DNA of 64,000 nt, taken from NCBI GenBank assembly GCA_031423955.1, contig JANPGJ010000643.1:1-64000 (forward strand), given 5' to 3'. Numbering within the stretch: the first letter of the stretch is position 1; every line of letters begins with the position of its first letter. Positions 15,768 through 25,217 of the stretch are shown here, piece by piece. Both the position numbers and the translations under genes were made by a program. The stretch is from JAEUOS01 sp031423955 (GTDB lineage: Bacteria; Pseudomonadota; Gammaproteobacteria; Burkholderiales; JAEUOS01). The notes beneath the pieces are model-generated. The model was not told the origin of the DNA and did not search any database. It saw only the letters and a list, made by a program, of their open reading frames with translations.

Positions 15768-17879
15768 TCAGAATTCGACCCGCAAGCCGGCTTGCAGCGC
15801 GCGGCCGCCGAGCGGCACGATATCGCGCAGGAACGAACTGGCCAGGCGTGCTTCCTGGTTGCCCAGGTTGGTGCCACGCAGCCAGGCCAGCACCTGTCGA
15901 CCGCCGATGCTGAGCCTGGTGCTGGCGTAGACATTGACCAGGGTATGACCGGTGGTGGCGAACTCGCCGGCCGGCACCCGGTTCTGGGCGGCGGCGTGGT
16001 TGATCTCCAGCCGCAGGCTGTGGCGATCGATCGCGTAGTTGAGCGCGAGATTGAGACGGCGTGGCGGGATGCGCGGCAGGCCGATGCCGGTTTGCAGGTT
16101 GGTTGCACGCACCAAATCGCCCTTGATTTCCAGGGTGAGCGTGCCCGGGCGTTCGGCCAGGCGAATCCGGGTTTCGGCTTCAAATCCGGAAAAGCGCGCC
16201 GGCACCGCGCGATACACCGCTTCATTCGACAACTCGCTGGACCCGGTGGTCGAAAAACCGGGATTGAGCGGATCTTCGAACGCGCCGTCGCCGCCGCGCC
16301 GGGAACCGGTATTGAACAAGGCCAGATAGTTCGCGAAGCGCGTCGTATAGGCGGACAGGCTCGCCGAATGCGGGCCGCCGCGCCATTTCACGCCGGCGTC
16401 GAGCGAATTGGATTTTTCGAGACCGAAGTCGCGATTGCCCAATTCGTAGCTGCCGGTGGCGGCGTGCGGACCGTTGGCGAACAATTCATAGAACGTCGGC
16501 GCGCGCTCGCTGTGCGCGAGGTTGGCCGACAGCGCGAACCGGCGGTCAATGGTGTAAACCGCACCGAATGCCGCGCTGATGCCCTTGAAGCGGCGCGCGT
16601 CCTGCGCGGCGAAGCGCGCCACCGGGTTTGCTGGATCGGCGAAATTCTGCACATTCTGGTCACCGCTCGCGGTGACGCTGGTGCTTTCGTGCCGACCGCC
16701 GAGGCTCAGCTTGAGTGCGCCCTGCTGCAACTCCTCGTAGATGTACAAGGCCTTTGAGTTGGTCAGGGTTCCGGGCACGAAGGCTTCGTCGCCGAGCGCG
16801 GAGAAGCGGGCATTGTTCAATTGCATGCCAAGCACGCCCTTGAGCATGCCGATCGGCGCATGGCTGGCCTCGATGCGGGTCTCGTAGCCCTTGTTGAGAA
16901 AGCTGGTGCCGATCACGCCCCGGTCGATCTCGCGATGCGCATAGTCGGTGAAGGCGCCCTTGAACTTGAGGCCGGTGATGAAACCGCCAAGATCGCGCAC
17001 TTCGCCTGCCAGGTCATAGCGGTCGCTGTGCATGTTGATCTTGACGCCGGCTTCCAGCGGTGAACCGTAGGTGGTCTCGTGGTTGGTATACGAGGCGCCG
17101 AAATAGCCCTGGTCCCAGGTCAGGGCGCCGCCCAGCGAGCCGCCATTGGCTTTGGCCGCGGTGTTCGGCACCACGCCGGTGGGCTGCGCCTGGGCCGGAT
17201 TGTTGATCGCATCGGCCGCGCGCTGCTGTGCGGAACGGGCGAAGCCGGGAATCTTCAGATCGCTGCTTTCGCGCCAGAAACCGTCGGCATGGATCGCGAA
17301 TTGGCCATTGCCGATTTCGATCAGACTCGAGACGGCGCGCTCATTGCCGGCACCGCCGGCACGACCCTCCAGCGCGCCCTGAACGCCATGGACGGCCGAT
17401 TCGGGAATCCGGTTGGTCAGCACGTTGACCACACCGCCGACCGCGCTGCCACCGTACAACAGGGCCGCCGCGCCACGCACTACCTCGATGCGGCTGACCG
17501 CCATCGCATCGGTCGGCACCGCATGGTCGAACGACAGGCCGGAGGCGTCGAGTGTGCCGACCGAACCCTGCAATACGCGAATACGGTCACCGTCGAGACC
17601 GCGAATGATCGGCCGGCTGGCGCCCGGGCCGAAATAGGAGGAACTGACGCCCGGCAGGTTGCCGATGGTTTCTCCAAGGCTGGGACTGCCGCGCAGTTGC
17701 AGGTCGGGCGACTCGAGGGTCGACACCGGCACCGCAAGCTCGAACAGGCCGCTACCCAGCGGATTGCCGGTGATCATCACCTCGGGCGCCGGGCCGGACG
17801 CGCGGACGGCCTGCGCGGCGGCCGGCGACATGGCGGCGGCCAGCATAGTGGCCGCCAATGGCGGATAAAGCGATCTCAT
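15768..17879 (-). CDS. TonB-dependent outer-membrane receptor, ZnuD-like
   Basis: 703 residues. Signal peptide MRSLYPPLAATMLAAAMSPAAAQ, plug domain (SPSLGETIGNLPGVSSSYFG, SRPIIRGLDGDRIRVL, VEVVRGAAALLYGGSAVGGVVN-like IEVVRGAAALLYGGSA), then a 22-strand barrel ending LQAGLRVEF with terminal Phe. The plug sequence resembles ZnuD-type zinc receptors; substrate by similarity only. ATG 17879 has GGAG 9 bp upstream, better than in-frame starts further out. A small Cys/His membrane protein lies directly upstream, a pairing often seen with metal receptors. No Zur-type palindrome was recognised upstream. Confidence 0.85.
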   Translation of the reverse strand: MRSLYPPLAATMLAAAMSPAAAQAVRASGPAPEVMITGNPLGSGLFELAVPVSTLESPDLQLRGSPSLGETIGNLPGVSSSYFGPGASRPIIRGLDGDRIRVLQGSVGTLDASGLSFDHAVPTDAMAVSRIEVVRGAAALLYGGSAVGGVVNVLTNRIPESAVHGVQGALEGRAGGAGNERAVSSLIEIGNGQFAIHADGFWRESSDLKIPGFARSAQQRAADAINNPAQAQPTGVVPNTAAKANGGSLGGALTWDQGYFGASYTNHETTYGSPLEAGVKINMHSDRYDLAGEVRDLGGFITGLKFKGAFTDYAHREIDRGVIGTSFLNKGYETRIEASHAPIGMLKGVLGMQLNNARFSALGDEAFVPGTLTNSKALYIYEELQQGALKLSLGGRHESTSVTASGDQNVQNFADPANPVARFAAQDARRFKGISAAFGAVYTIDRRFALSANLAHSERAPTFYELFANGPHAATGSYELGNRDFGLEKSNSLDAGVKWRGGPHSASLSAYTTRFANYLALFNTGSRRGGDGAFEDPLNPGFSTTGSSELSNEAVYRAVPARFSGFEAETRIRLAERPGTLTLEIKGDLVRATNLQTGIGLPRIPPRRLNLALNYAIDRHSLRLEINHAAAQNRVPAGEFATTGHTLVNVYASTRLSIGGRQVLAWLRGTNLGNQEARLASSFLRDIVPLGGRALQAGLRVEF

Positions 17880-17953
17880 GGGTGAATCTCCGGAAAGCAT
17901 CGATACGGGCGCGACGCGACATCGGCATCGCGCGGGCGGCATCAAACGAGCTG

Positions 17954-18274
17954 TCAGGGATTCGAGGGTGGGGCGCGCGACTGGTAGGCAGTGCGTTGGA
18001 TGCTTGCCGCCGGCGTAGCTTCGGGCAGGGCGAGCGGGGAAGCCTGTTGCGAAACGGGTGTGCTGGTGTTGCCAATCGGCGCTGGAGCGTCATCGATGCC
18101 GTGAAATGCGATACAGCACGCGTGCACGCTTTGCGCCGACTTGCCGTGCTGGCCGCGCTCGAAGTCGTGGTTAAGGGCATGCAAGGCCGCCGCATGCTGG
18201 GCCATGACCAGCAAAAGCATGAGCGACAGGCGGGTGAGCCAGCGCAAGGCGGGGCGACGACGGGAGGAACGCAC
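17954..18274 (-). CDS. Small secreted/membrane Cys-His protein (DUF2946-like)
   Basis: 106 residues from GTG 18274 (a TTG at 18319 is an alternative). A hydrophobic N-terminal segment WLTRLSLMLLLVMAQHAAAL is followed by HALNHDFERGQHGKSAQSVH, then ACCIAFHGID and a Pro/Ser-rich tail. The pattern of His and Cys after an N-terminal helix matches small DUF2946-like proteins often coded beside metal-related TonB receptors. It ends 74 bp before the receptor start, same strand. Metal binding is inferred; the start is uncertain. Confidence 0.55.
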   Translation of the reverse strand: MRSSRRRPALRWLTRLSLMLLLVMAQHAAALHALNHDFERGQHGKSAQSVHACCIAFHGIDDAPAPIGNTSTPVSQQASPLALPEATPAASIQRTAYQSRAPPSNP

Positions 18275-18319
18275 TGGACTTGGTCGCGGTGGGCGGGCTT
18301 GCGAGTTTGGTCGCGGCAA

Positions 18320-18675
18320 TCTCGGCGCGACTGGTTTGGTTCGGCTGCTGGTGCGCGATTATAGTCAAGCGGCGGTTCGGGCGTTGATTGCCGCTCCGCC
18401 GCGGGTGTGGCTGCGATGGGCGACCACGCAAGGCAGCAGGCGCCTGCCGGCTGTCAACTCGCCTCTGCAGAGCGACGTTATGCTCTGGCGTGCTCGTTTG
18501 CTTCTCATGGCCTTGCCGGCAGCCGCGCGTCGCGCAGCCACGATATGCGAGCGCACCTTAGATTCCGTGCAGCGCAGTCGATGGTGTCGCAAGCAAGTCA
18601 GGCGGAACCTATGGAATAATCGTCTCCGGCCACTGTTTTCATCTGACGGCTAGCTACCGTTATTTCACAAACCTC
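18320..18675. other. Intergenic region between the divergent small protein and cytochrome c'
   Basis: About 360 bp with no gene supported. It contains an AT-richer stretch GGAATAATC at about 18612 that could be a -10 for the cytochrome gene, but no matching -35. Confidence 0.45.
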
Positions 18676-18687
18676 AGGAGGTTTTTC

Positions 18688-19137
18688 ATGAAGAAAGTGT
18701 TATTGGGGGCGGCAGTCCTCGCGGCGCTGGTGGCCGGTGCGGTGCAGGCACAGGTGCCAGCGGACCGTTCGGTTGTCTATCGCAAGGCGGGTTTCCAGAT
18801 GATGGCCAACCATTTTGGGCGTATCAATGCGCACATCAAGGGTGAACGCAACCTCACGCCCGCACAGCTTGAGTTGAGCGCGCAAGTGGTCGAAGACATG
18901 TCCAAAGTCGTGTACGACGGTTTCCTGGAGGGCACCGACCAGTCCGCGAACACCAAGGCCAAACCGGAAATCTGGAAAGAATGGGCCAAATTCAAGGATC
19001 TGCAGGGCAAACTGCAGGGCGAAACGCCCAAGCTTTTGGCGGCGGCAAAGAGTGGCGACAAGGCTGCGTTGCAGGCGGCCTTCGGCGGGGTCGGCGGGGC
19101 GTGCAAGAACTGCCACGATCCATATCGTGCGCAATAA
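18688..19137 (+). CDS. Cytochrome c'
   Basis: 149 residues. Signal peptide MKKVLLGAAVLAALVAGAVQAQ; class II cytochrome c with the heme motif CKNCH at 139-143 near the C-terminus, and four-helix-bundle features (VVYRKAGFQMMANHFGRI). Cytochrome c' binds NO and CO with a five-coordinate heme in the periplasm; proposed roles are NO protection or electron transfer. A very strong Shine-Dalgarno (AGGAGG) lies 6 bp before the ATG. A cytochrome b561 gene converges on it, and the two probably work together. Confidence 0.93.
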   Translation: MKKVLLGAAVLAALVAGAVQAQVPADRSVVYRKAGFQMMANHFGRINAHIKGERNLTPAQLELSAQVVEDMSKVVYDGFLEGTDQSANTKAKPEIWKEWAKFKDLQGKLQGETPKLLAAAKSGDKAALQAAFGGVGGACKNCHDPYRAQ

Positions 19138-19154
19138 GAGGCGGATCGTGACGT

Positions 19155-19185
19155 GAACAAGGCCGGGCATTGCCCGGCCTTGTTC
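19155..19185. terminator. Shared hairpin between cytochrome c' and cytochrome b561
   Basis: Perfect 14-bp stem GAACAAGGCCGGGC, loop ATT, GCCCGGCCTTGTTC, in the 69-bp gap between convergent genes. No long U-tract on either strand, but it could act in both directions. Confidence 0.75.
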
Positions 19186-19206
19186 ATCGAGAGAAGCGCC
19201 GCGCGA

Positions 19207-19902
19207 CTATTTCGCTGCGTTCACCAGAAAATACACCCCGACAGCGCTGGCAGTCAGCAGTACCGCCGCCAGCAGGCAGCTGCCGTGGCGTGACATGCTT
19301 ACAGCAGCGGTGACCCGCTTGAACCCGGTGAGCATCGGACGCACCAGATTTTCCTTGTGATAGAAGTAATAGAACGCGATCGCCGCGAGGTGGAGTGCAA
19401 CCAGGGCGAGGATCACCTTCTCGTTCAAACGGTGCAGGCTCATCAGTTTGTCTGAAAGCTCCTTGCCGGCAAATTTGTAAAGTGGCCCTTCAAACGCGAT
19501 ATCGTCATTGACGAACAGGCCGGATCCAGCCTGGAACAGCAGTACCAGCAGCATCGCCACCACCGACAGCGCGCCCAATGCGTTGTGTCCGAGCGACTGC
19601 GGATGCGCACCACGATCGAACATGCCTTTCATGTAGGTGATGACGGCGCCGGGACCGCGGACGAATGAGGTGAAGCGCGCATGCGTGCCGCCGAAGAAAC
19701 CCCACAGGATGCGGAAAATCAGGAGCGTCAAAATCGTGTAGCCGGACCAGGCATGATAGGTGATCGCGTTGCCGCCGATCTTGGCGGTGATGAATGAGGT
19801 GACCACCAGGATCACCAGTGCCCAGTGGAACAGTCGCACGCCGAGGTCCCAGACCGGCACCTCGCGTGTAGCCAGCACGGTTTTGTCTTCTTTGGTGGTC
19901 AT
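19207..19902 (-). CDS. Cytochrome b561 family membrane protein
   Basis: 231 residues with four to five membrane helices. The first helix follows EVPVWDLGVRLFHWALV, with a heme-ligand-type His; further candidate ligands are YHAWSGYTIL and LHRLNEKVILALVALHLAAI. The WGFFGGTHARF motif is typical of the Ni-Fe hydrogenase b subunit/b561 group. It would move electrons from the quinone pool to a periplasmic partner, most likely the cytochrome c' encoded convergently. ATG 19902 chosen as homologues start close to the PVWD motif; upstream frame is not coding-like. Confidence 0.9.
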   Translation of the reverse strand: MTTKEDKTVLATREVPVWDLGVRLFHWALVILVVTSFITAKIGGNAITYHAWSGYTILTLLIFRILWGFFGGTHARFTSFVRGPGAVITYMKGMFDRGAHPQSLGHNALGALSVVAMLLVLLFQAGSGLFVNDDIAFEGPLYKFAGKELSDKLMSLHRLNEKVILALVALHLAAIAFYYFYHKENLVRPMLTGFKRVTAAVSMSRHGSCLLAAVLLTASAVGVYFLVNAAK

Positions 19903-20041
19903 TGCAGTTCGCCCGTTATCGAATAATCGCGAATCTAGCGTGCCGGCCGGACGGTGTCCAGCGCTACGCGAGGCCAATCGCCCGGCGGCGCGCGCAACGG
20001 CATGAAACCCGTGGTGCGCAGTCGTTGCCGGCGCGCCTTTT

Positions 20042-21022
20042 TTAGACGACCGCGCCGTCGTTTGCGGTCTTGTCCGGCCCCGGCGCCTTGATCAGGTCGC
20101 CGCGCGTCACGCCCAGCCACATCACGATCGGACTGGCCACCAGCACCGAGGAATAAATGCCGAACAGGATGCCGATGGTCAGGGCGAGGGCGAAATAATG
20201 CAGGGTCGGGCCGCCAAAAATCAGCATGGAAGTAACCATCAACTGCGTGCTGCCGTGGGTGATGATGGTGCGCGAGATGGTGCTGGTGATCGCATGATTG
20301 ATCACCTCGGGGACAGTGAGGCCGCGGCGCCTGCGGAAGGTCTCGCGCACCCGGTCGAACACCACCACCGATTCATTGACCGAGTAGCCGAGCACCGCCA
20401 GAATCGCCGCCAGTACCGAGAGCGAGAATTCCCACTGGAAGAAGGCGAAGAAGCCGAGGATGATCACCACGTCATGCATGTTGGCGATGATCGCGGCGAG
20501 CGAAAACTTCCATTCGAAGCGCACCGCGAGGTAGGCCATGATGCCGGCAATCACCACCAGGAGTGCGAGCGCGCCGTCGTTGGCCAGCTCCTTGCCGACC
20601 TGCGGGCCAACGAATTCGACACGGGTAATCTTGCCGCCGGTGCCGCCCGGGGCGATCGCCAGGGCGGCGAACTTGACCTGGTCGAACACCTGCTTCCTGG
20701 TTTGTTCATCCTGTTTGGTGATGGCCGGATTGCTGGCGTCCTTCAACGCCAGGCGGATCATCACGTCACGCGAGGTGCCGAAGTTTTGTACTTGTGGTTC
20801 GTGGACGCCGCCGCGCTCGAGCGCGCTGCGGATGCCTTCAAGGTTGGCCGCCTGCTCGTAACGCGCCTCGATCACCACACCGCCGGTGAATTCAATCGAG
20901 AAATTGAGGCCGCGCAGCACCAGAAACGCAACTGCAAGCACAAAGGTGACCAACGAAATCACGTTGAACACCAGCGCGTGCTTCATGAACGGGATGTCGC
21001 GCCGGATGCGGAAGAATTCCAT
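20042..21022 (-). CDS. secF: Protein translocase subunit SecF
   Basis: 326 residues, six-helix RND-like subunit. Typical blocks: MEFFRIRRDIPFMKHALVFN, GLNFSIEFTGGVVIEARY, FVGPQVGKELANDGALALL, GYSVNESVVVFDRVRE and ITHGSTQLMVTSMLIFGG. With SecD and YajC it assists the late stage of protein export using the proton gradient. GGAG lies 6 bp upstream of the ATG. Last gene of yajC-secD-secF, 36 bp after secD. Confidence 0.98.
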   Translation of the reverse strand: MEFFRIRRDIPFMKHALVFNVISLVTFVLAVAFLVLRGLNFSIEFTGGVVIEARYEQAANLEGIRSALERGGVHEPQVQNFGTSRDVMIRLALKDASNPAITKQDEQTRKQVFDQVKFAALAIAPGGTGGKITRVEFVGPQVGKELANDGALALLVVIAGIMAYLAVRFEWKFSLAAIIANMHDVVIILGFFAFFQWEFSLSVLAAILAVLGYSVNESVVVFDRVRETFRRRRGLTVPEVINHAITSTISRTIITHGSTQLMVTSMLIFGGPTLHYFALALTIGILFGIYSSVLVASPIVMWLGVTRGDLIKAPGPDKTANDGAVV

Positions 21023-21058
21023 TTGCTGCTCCGTGGGGATAGGTGGCGGGGCCGGGTT

Positions 21059-22975
21059 CTAGTCTTTGACGGCTAGCGACTTGCTGTCGCTGACGGCGGC
21101 CGCGTCTGGCCGCCATACCTCACCGATCGATACATGGGTGAGCTTGCGGCGCGAGCCGTACACCAGGTTGACCAGGCCGCGCGACACCACCACCGACGAA
21201 AAGATCGAGGTCAGAATGCCCAGGCAGTGAACCACCGCGAAGCCACGCACCGCGCCCGAGCCGAAAATCAGCAATGCGAGACCGGCGATCAGGGTGGTGA
21301 CGTTGGAATCGAGAATGGTGCCGAACGCGCGCTCGTAGCCGGCGGTGATCGCCGCCTGCGGCGAGGCGCCGCCGCGCAATTCCTCGCGGATGCGTTCGTT
21401 GATCAGCACGTTGGCGTCGATCGCCATGCCGAGCGCCAGCGCGATGGCGGCGATGCCGGGCAGCGTGAGTGTGGCCTGCAGCAGCGACAGCAGCGCGATC
21501 AGGAACAGCAGGTTGGCGGCGAGTGCGATCACCGAGATCACGCCGAACAGCATGTAGTACACCGACATGAAGACGGCGATCGCGGCAAAGCCGTAAAGGG
21601 TGGACTTGAAACCCTTGGCGATGTTGTCGGCGCCAAGGCTGGGGCCGATGGTGCGTTCCTCGACGATCTCCATCGGCGCCGCCAGCGCGCCCGAGCGCAG
21701 CAACAAGGCCACGTCGTTGGCTTCCTGGGTGGTCATCTTGCCGCTGATCTGCACCCGCCCGCCGGCGATTTCGGTGCGGATCACCGGCGCGGTGACGACT
21801 TCGCCACGGCCCTTTTCGACCAGCAGGATCGCCATCCGCTTGCCGACGTTGTCGCGCGTCAGGTCCTTGAAAATCCGCGCGCCCTGGGAATCGAGCGCCA
21901 GATGCACGGCGGCTTCCTGGGTCTGGCTGTCGAAGCCGGGCTGGGCGTCGGTCAGGCGGTCGCCGGTCAATTGCACCTGCTTGCGCACCAGGATCGGCAC
22001 GCCGCCGCGTTCGGCATATTTTTCGCAGCCGAACGGAATCTGGCCACTGGCGTAGGTTGCGCTTTCCTCGGGTGATTCGCACACCATGCGCAATTCGAGC
22101 GAGGCGGTGCGGCCAAGGATCGCCTTGACCTGGGCCGGGTCCTGCACGCCCGGCAATTGCACCACGATGCGGTCGGCGCCCTGCTGCTGGATCACCGGTT
22201 CGGCCACGCCCAACGCGTTGATGCGGTTGTTGAAGGTGGTGATGTTCTGTTTCAGCGCGTTTTCCTGGACCCGACGCTCGGCTTCCGGCTTGATCGTCGC
22301 GGTGAGCTTGAAGTCGGCGCCGTCGTTGCCTTCGAGCAACGCCAGATCGGCGATGGCATCGGCGATCGCGGCCTTGGCGCGGGTGCGCATCGCTTCTTCG
22401 CGGAACTTGATGGTGATCGCGCTGGATTGGCGGTCGATGCCGGTGTGGCGCACGTTCTTGTCACGCAGCAGGGTGCGCATTTCGCCGGTCAAGGCATCAA
22501 GGCGTTTGGTCAGGGCCGCCTGCATGTCGACCTGGTACAGGAAATGCACACCGCCGCGCAAGTCGAGCCCCAGGTACATCGGCAAGGCGTGCAGGGAAGT
22601 CAGCCATTTCGGCGAGTTCGACAGCAGGTTGAGCGCGACCGTGTAGGGCTCGTCGCGATCTTCGGGATTGGGTTTCTTCTTGTCCGGATTGAGCGCGCCA
22701 TCAAGGATGTCTTTCGCCTTGAGTTGCGTGTCGGTGTCGCGAAAGCGCGCCTTGATGCTGTTGGCGTCGAAAAACAGCCCGGTGTTCTCGACGCCGGCGC
22801 TCTTGAGAATGGTCTCGACCTTGACGCGCAGGGCATCGTCGACCTTGATCGTCGCCTTGGCGCTCGATACCTGCACGGCCGGTGCTTCGCCGAAAAAATT
22901 CGGCGTGGTGTAAACCAGGCCGAGCAACAGCGCCAGGCCGATGATCAGGTATTTCCAGACGGGGTATCGATTCAT
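21059..22975 (-). CDS. secD: Protein translocase subunit SecD
   Basis: 638 residues, six helices with a large periplasmic P1 domain after helix 1. LDLRGGVHFLYQVDM, NRINALGVAEPVIQQQGADRIVVQLPG (read in two parts) and MAIDANVLINERIREELRGG are diagnostic. Part of SecDF-YajC. The periplasmic region is the expected size for proteobacteria. It lies 85 bp after yajC. Confidence 0.98.
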   Translation of the reverse strand: MNRYPVWKYLIIGLALLLGLVYTTPNFFGEAPAVQVSSAKATIKVDDALRVKVETILKSAGVENTGLFFDANSIKARFRDTDTQLKAKDILDGALNPDKKKPNPEDRDEPYTVALNLLSNSPKWLTSLHALPMYLGLDLRGGVHFLYQVDMQAALTKRLDALTGEMRTLLRDKNVRHTGIDRQSSAITIKFREEAMRTRAKAAIADAIADLALLEGNDGADFKLTATIKPEAERRVQENALKQNITTFNNRINALGVAEPVIQQQGADRIVVQLPGVQDPAQVKAILGRTASLELRMVCESPEESATYASGQIPFGCEKYAERGGVPILVRKQVQLTGDRLTDAQPGFDSQTQEAAVHLALDSQGARIFKDLTRDNVGKRMAILLVEKGRGEVVTAPVIRTEIAGGRVQISGKMTTQEANDVALLLRSGALAAPMEIVEERTIGPSLGADNIAKGFKSTLYGFAAIAVFMSVYYMLFGVISVIALAANLLFLIALLSLLQATLTLPGIAAIALALGMAIDANVLINERIREELRGGASPQAAITAGYERAFGTILDSNVTTLIAGLALLIFGSGAVRGFAVVHCLGILTSIFSSVVVSRGLVNLVYGSRRKLTHVSIGEVWRPDAAAVSDSKSLAVKD

Positions 22976-23059
22976 GTTGCGAATAGGCTCCTGGCCTTGG
23001 CCGTCGCGCGCTGGTTCATTGGCGCTTGCATGGGATGCCGCCTGCGCGGCGCGCGACGC

Positions 23060-23386
23060 TCAAAGGGCCTTGATCGAGCCCTTGGGCAGCAATGTCTGCA
23101 CGGCGCCACGCTGCACGACAATCTGGGTGTTGTCGGCGATTTCAACCGTGATGTAGGCGTCGCCCACTTTGGTGATGCGGCCGAGGATGCCGCCGGCGGA
23201 GACGATTTCGTCGCCGACCTTGAGCGCCTCGACCATCAGCTTTTGTTCTTTTTGGCGTTTCATCTGCGGCCGGATCATCATGAAATACAGCAGCACGAAC
23301 ATGAGCACGATCGGCAGCAGGCCCATCAGGCCGTCAGTCGGTCCGGCGGCGCCGGTGGTTTGCGCGTAAGCAGAGGAAATCAGCAC
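23060..23386 (-). CDS. yajC: Preprotein translocase subunit YajC
   Basis: 108 residues, one helix (LLPIVLMFVLLYFMMIRPQ) and a basic RPQMKRQKEQK stretch followed by KVGDEIVSAGGILGRITKV. Accessory member of the SecDF complex. Between tgt and secD, the usual proteobacterial order. Confidence 0.97.
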   Translation of the reverse strand: MLISSAYAQTTGAAGPTDGLMGLLPIVLMFVLLYFMMIRPQMKRQKEQKLMVEALKVGDEIVSAGGILGRITKVGDAYITVEIADNTQIVVQRGAVQTLLPKGSIKAL

Positions 23387-23466
23387 GGGAAACTCCAGAA
23401 AAAGCGTTTCAAATCAACCCATAAGTCTAGCATGCATACCGTGCATTCAGCGTACCGGCGAGGCAA

Positions 23467-24594
23467 TCATGCTGCGATGCCGACCCGTTCACTGGCGAAG
23501 CGGGCGCGAAACTCGTGCATTTTGCCGGCCTCGATGGCTGCACGCATGTCGCGCATCAGCGCCTGGTAGTAGTAAAGGTTGTGGATCGTGTTGAGGCGGG
23601 CGCCGAGAATTTCGCCAAGCTTGTGCAGGTGGTGCAGGTAGGCGCGTGAAAATGTCCGGCAGGTATGGCAGCCGCAGGTCTCGTCGAGCGGCCGGGTGTC
23701 GGATTTGTAGCGCGCGTTTTTCAGCCGAATATCGCCGAAACGGGTGAACAAGTGACCGTTGCGCGCGTTGCGGGTGGGCATCACGCAGTCGAACATGTCG
23801 ACCCCGGCGGCCACCCCGGCGACCAGATCTTCCGGCGTGCCCACGCCCATCAGGTAGCGCGGCTTGTCGGCCGGCAGGCGGGGCGCGATGTAGTCGAGGA
23901 TGCGGAACATGTCGTCTTTGGGCTCGCCCACCGACAGACCGCCGATGGCGTAGCCGGGAAATCCGATCTCAATCAGGCCGGCGAGCGACGCATCGCGCAG
24001 GGTTTCATACATGCCGCCCTGGATGATGCCGAACAGCGCGTTCGGGTTCTCCAGACGCTCGAACTCGTCACGACTGCGGCGCGCCCAGCGCAATGACAGT
24101 TCCATCGAGTCGCGCGCCTCGGCTTCGGTGGCTGGCCGGCCATCGATTTCGTAGGGCGTACATTCGTCGAAAATCATCACCACATCCGAGTTGAGGGTGC
24201 GCTGGATGCGCATCGACTCTTCCGGCGTGAGGAACAAGCGATCGCCGTTGACGGGGGAGGCGAAGCGCACGCCATCCTCGCTGATCTTGCGCAGTTCGCC
24301 CAGGCTCCAGACCTGAAATCCGCCCGAATCGGTGAGAATTGGATGCTGCCAGCCCATGAAGCGGTGCAGGCCGCCATGCGCGGCGATCACTTCCAGGCCC
24401 GGGCGCAGCCACAAATGGAAGGTGTTGCCGAGCACAATTTGGGCGCCGATCTCCTGCAGTTCGGCCGGCGCCATCGCCTTGACCGTGCCATAGGTGCCGA
24501 CCGGCATGAAGACCGGGGTTTCGACGGTGCCGTGATTGAGGGTGAGCGTGCCGCGACGGGCCTGGCCGTCAGTCGAATGCAGGTCAAAATTCAT
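23467..24594 (-). CDS. tgt: Queuine/preQ1 tRNA-guanine transglycosylase
   Basis: 375 residues, full length. TGT swaps guanine 34 for preQ1 in GUN-anticodon tRNAs. Catalytic Asp89 is in LTDSGGFQVWSL; the second Asp is in DMFDCVMPTRNARNG; the zinc site is CGCHTC plus a Cys/His downstream (RAYLHHL). First gene of the tgt-yajC-secDF group. queA, often just upstream, is not present. Confidence 0.98.
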   Translation of the reverse strand: MNFDLHSTDGQARRGTLTLNHGTVETPVFMPVGTYGTVKAMAPAELQEIGAQIVLGNTFHLWLRPGLEVIAAHGGLHRFMGWQHPILTDSGGFQVWSLGELRKISEDGVRFASPVNGDRLFLTPEESMRIQRTLNSDVVMIFDECTPYEIDGRPATEAEARDSMELSLRWARRSRDEFERLENPNALFGIIQGGMYETLRDASLAGLIEIGFPGYAIGGLSVGEPKDDMFRILDYIAPRLPADKPRYLMGVGTPEDLVAGVAAGVDMFDCVMPTRNARNGHLFTRFGDIRLKNARYKSDTRPLDETCGCHTCRTFSRAYLHHLHKLGEILGARLNTIHNLYYYQALMRDMRAAIEAGKMHEFRARFASERVGIAA

Positions 24595-25217
24595 GGTGTG
24601 GAGTATGCGCCGTGATGATCAGGAAAGCTGCGTGGCGCAAATTGCAAAGATCCTGCCGGAACTGATGCGGCGATTTCAGTACGAAGCATTCGGCCTGCGG
24701 CGTCAATGCGGGAACATCGGATTGAGGAGCAAGCATCGGCATTTTTTTCTATCTGAGGGAAAACCTGCTTGAGACGGACCGGGGGCATTGCCGGGCTTGA
24801 TGACCTTTCGGATTGCCTGTCTGTTCAATTCATTTGCGCATGACTGTTATCGCTGGTCAGGTAACTGGGCGGTTGCAAAATGGTGAAATCGTTGCAAAAT
24901 GCTGGTTCTGCAGTGATCGCGGGGCTGCATTGCCGGGTTGTTGCCAAGGGCAAGCCCGGACACGCGGAACCATCGCCGGCTGGATGTGGCGGTCCTGGAC
25001 GCAATGGCGTGCCAACTTCACTGGATGGCCCGGTTCCGTCAGTGATTTTGTCCCGAGAGGTCTGCTGTTGCTGACTTTTCCCTGTCCGGAGCGACGCGAA
25101 ACAACATTCTACAAAACACGGAACGCTGACTGTCGGAATCCCCCTATATATTGCGCTTGGCGCGCCGTTACAGGTTTGAATGGCGCACCGGTTTTTTTTG
25201 CGGCGAATGGCACACAC
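24595..25217. other. Long leader/intergenic region before prsT
   Basis: 623 bp with no gene supported on either strand, GC lower than flanks. It holds a candidate sigma-54 element, TGGTGAAATCGTTGCA at 24881-24896 (GG and GC 10 bp apart), about 320 bp before the prsT ATG, and several oligo-T runs. An open frame continues upstream of prsT from 24813 but looks non-coding. Confidence 0.5.
24881..24896 (+). promoter_or_regulatory. Weak sigma-54 type -24/-12 candidate for prsT
   Basis: TGG at -24 and TTGCA at -12 with correct 10-base GG-to-GC spacing. The -24 half is poor (TGGTGA against TGGCAC) and the leader would be about 310 nt, so this may be chance. Confidence 0.25.

Noticed and set aside
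18340..18375. Zur-type palindrome upstream of the ZnuD-like receptor
   Set aside because: GATTATAGTC resembles half a site, but there is no matching second half.
24813..25217. N-terminal extension of prsT by 135 codons
   Set aside because: The extension reads as non-coding, and ATG 25218 gives a normal signal peptide.
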